This document shows, piece after piece, positions 62,985 to 64,000 of a stretch of 64,000 nucleotides of DNA; within the stretch, counting starts at the first letter, position 1; each line of letters starts with the position of its first letter. The notes beneath the pieces are model-generated. The model saw nothing but the letters and a program-made list of their open reading frames with translations, was not told the origin of the DNA and ran no database searches. The translations under genes and the position numbers were made by a program. Source of the DNA: Undaria pinnatifida (taxonomy: Eukaryota > Sar > Phaeophyceae > Laminariales > Alariaceae); contig JABAKD010000021.1 in NCBI GenBank assembly GCA_012845835.1, forward strand, positions 4,278,706 through 4,342,705, given 5' to 3'.

Positions 62985-64000
62985 GGGGGGGGGCGTGTTC
63001 ATTTATTGCGCACCTTAGTCATTTGACCATTGACCACGCATCCCTTTCGAGACTGAGCACCGTTCCTACTCCTAATAGAGACACCTCCAATATTTGGGCG
63101 CTCATCACATTTTTTCCATATATTACACAGAAACTATTTGCGTATCCTATCCCCTTCCTGATTCGTCTGTGGCAACCATCTATCTTCTAGGATAGCGATC
63201 GTTTTCCCGCTACTCTCTAGTCTATCAAACTCTTCCGTGTCACATCCGTCTAATTTCCTCATCTCTTCTACCAAAACATCCCGTTCCTCCTTGTATAATT
63301 CACATTATCCTATTTTGTGAGTCCTACCTCTATTCTCGTGCCGCACAGGCACATAAGTTCATCCACGTCCCCCTCCCGACTACTGGTATACCTCCTTCTT
63401 CTTTTTGGTAGGTCCAGGTCCCCAACACGAAATCGCAGTTTCGGCTTTTTCGCGTAGTCCATTGGGCCGTGCAAATACGTTTTCATTCCAACCTTTTCCC
63501 TCAACCCCTGTACATCTCCAAGTGTTCCTCCTCTTTCAACTTATTCCTTAGAGCTAGCCTTTCCCTTTCTTCTATACATTATTTTGTTTTTGTCTTGTAC
63601 ACGCCAAACTTCTCTAAGGACAGAACCTCTTCTCGGTCTCTTAAACCCTTCCATACTTTTTCGACAACGTTATCCCATCTTATTCCAGCTCGCCCTTTGT
63701 CCAGACAGCCCTATCACCTATGGCTGGCAACCTCTTTTCTGGCATATTCCATACCTGGTACTTTATATTGTCATTTCAACTTTCTCACGTCACTATTTGT
63801 TTCAAGTGGGTAAATTTCTATTTCCGCTCTTAATACTGTATTGCTCGTCGTACTTGAGGATCCTCGTATCTTCTTGGCAGCTTTCATCTGCACTGTTTCC
63901 ACTTGCTTTACGAATTTCGCGTTCCCTTCCCATACTTCACCTGCATACTCTAGCTTCGGTACAATCACATTAATCAGAATACATATTTTAATCCTAGTGT
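62985..64000 (-). mobile_element. LINE (non-LTR retrotransposon) 3' end, degenerate
   Basis: Reading leftward from the edge: VPKLEYAGEVWEGNAKFVKQ, ETVQMKAAKKIRGSSSTTSN and AEIEIYPLETNSDVRKLK, the thumb/end of LINE reverse transcriptases. Then come KTYLHGPMDYAKK and LRFRVGDLDLPKR, a cysteine-containing segment (LMCLCGTRIE), YKEERDVLVEEMRKLDGCD and the C-terminus SRNGAQSRKGCVVNGQMTK. Stops at several points and frameshifts (for example near 63310-63330) make it a pseudogene. The 5' part is outside the window. A C run follows the end on the minus strand. Confidence 0.85.

Overview
This is a repeat-rich nuclear segment from an intron-dense eukaryote. Reading frames exist only as short pieces bounded by GT-AG signals. 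Most of the rest is dispersed short elements, minisatellites, and copia and LINE debris. A few telomere-like CCCTAA runs lie inside the window. The gene style (GC-rich coiled-coil and leucine-rich-repeat exons in 0.3-7 kb repeat-filled introns, TTAGGG-type telomere motif) fits a brown alga (Phaeophyceae) or another stramenopile. That assignment is inference from style, not from a diagnostic gene.

Layout. 0-0.3 kb: first exon of a dual-specificity-phosphatase-like gene on the minus strand, running off the left edge. 1-6 kb: repeats, two uncertain coding remnants and one exon candidate. 6.2-51.3 kb, plus strand: eighteen exons whose splice phases agree at every junction. They join into one open frame of about 2,033 codons with the 5' end missing. 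The product is a long N-terminal coiled coil, a linker with a SAP-like stretch, a block of charged 25-30-residue repeats, three ribonuclease-inhibitor-type LRRs, and an 800-residue low-complexity tail with two GWxYD motifs. Its introns hold satellites, inverted-repeat elements and a copia fragment. 56.8-61.7 kb, minus strand: three exons of an ABC-type ATPase domain. The Walker A motif is restored exactly across a phase-2 intron, and Walker B and the H-loop lie in the last exon. 63-64 kb: degenerate 3' end of a LINE, minus strand.

The most striking property is that both split genes are surrounded by decayed, partial copies of their own exons, often with the splice acceptor or donor still visible. 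Exon-sized tandem duplication followed by decay seems to have been repeated along this locus. Two short insertions also stand out: an 82-bp TTAA-flanked element and a 105-bp TA-flanked palindrome sit inside one older inverted-repeat element, and other copies of that element show the empty sites.

All coordinates and junctions were read by eye. Exon calls rest on splice consensus, phase agreement and protein-like composition, with no transcript or homology search.
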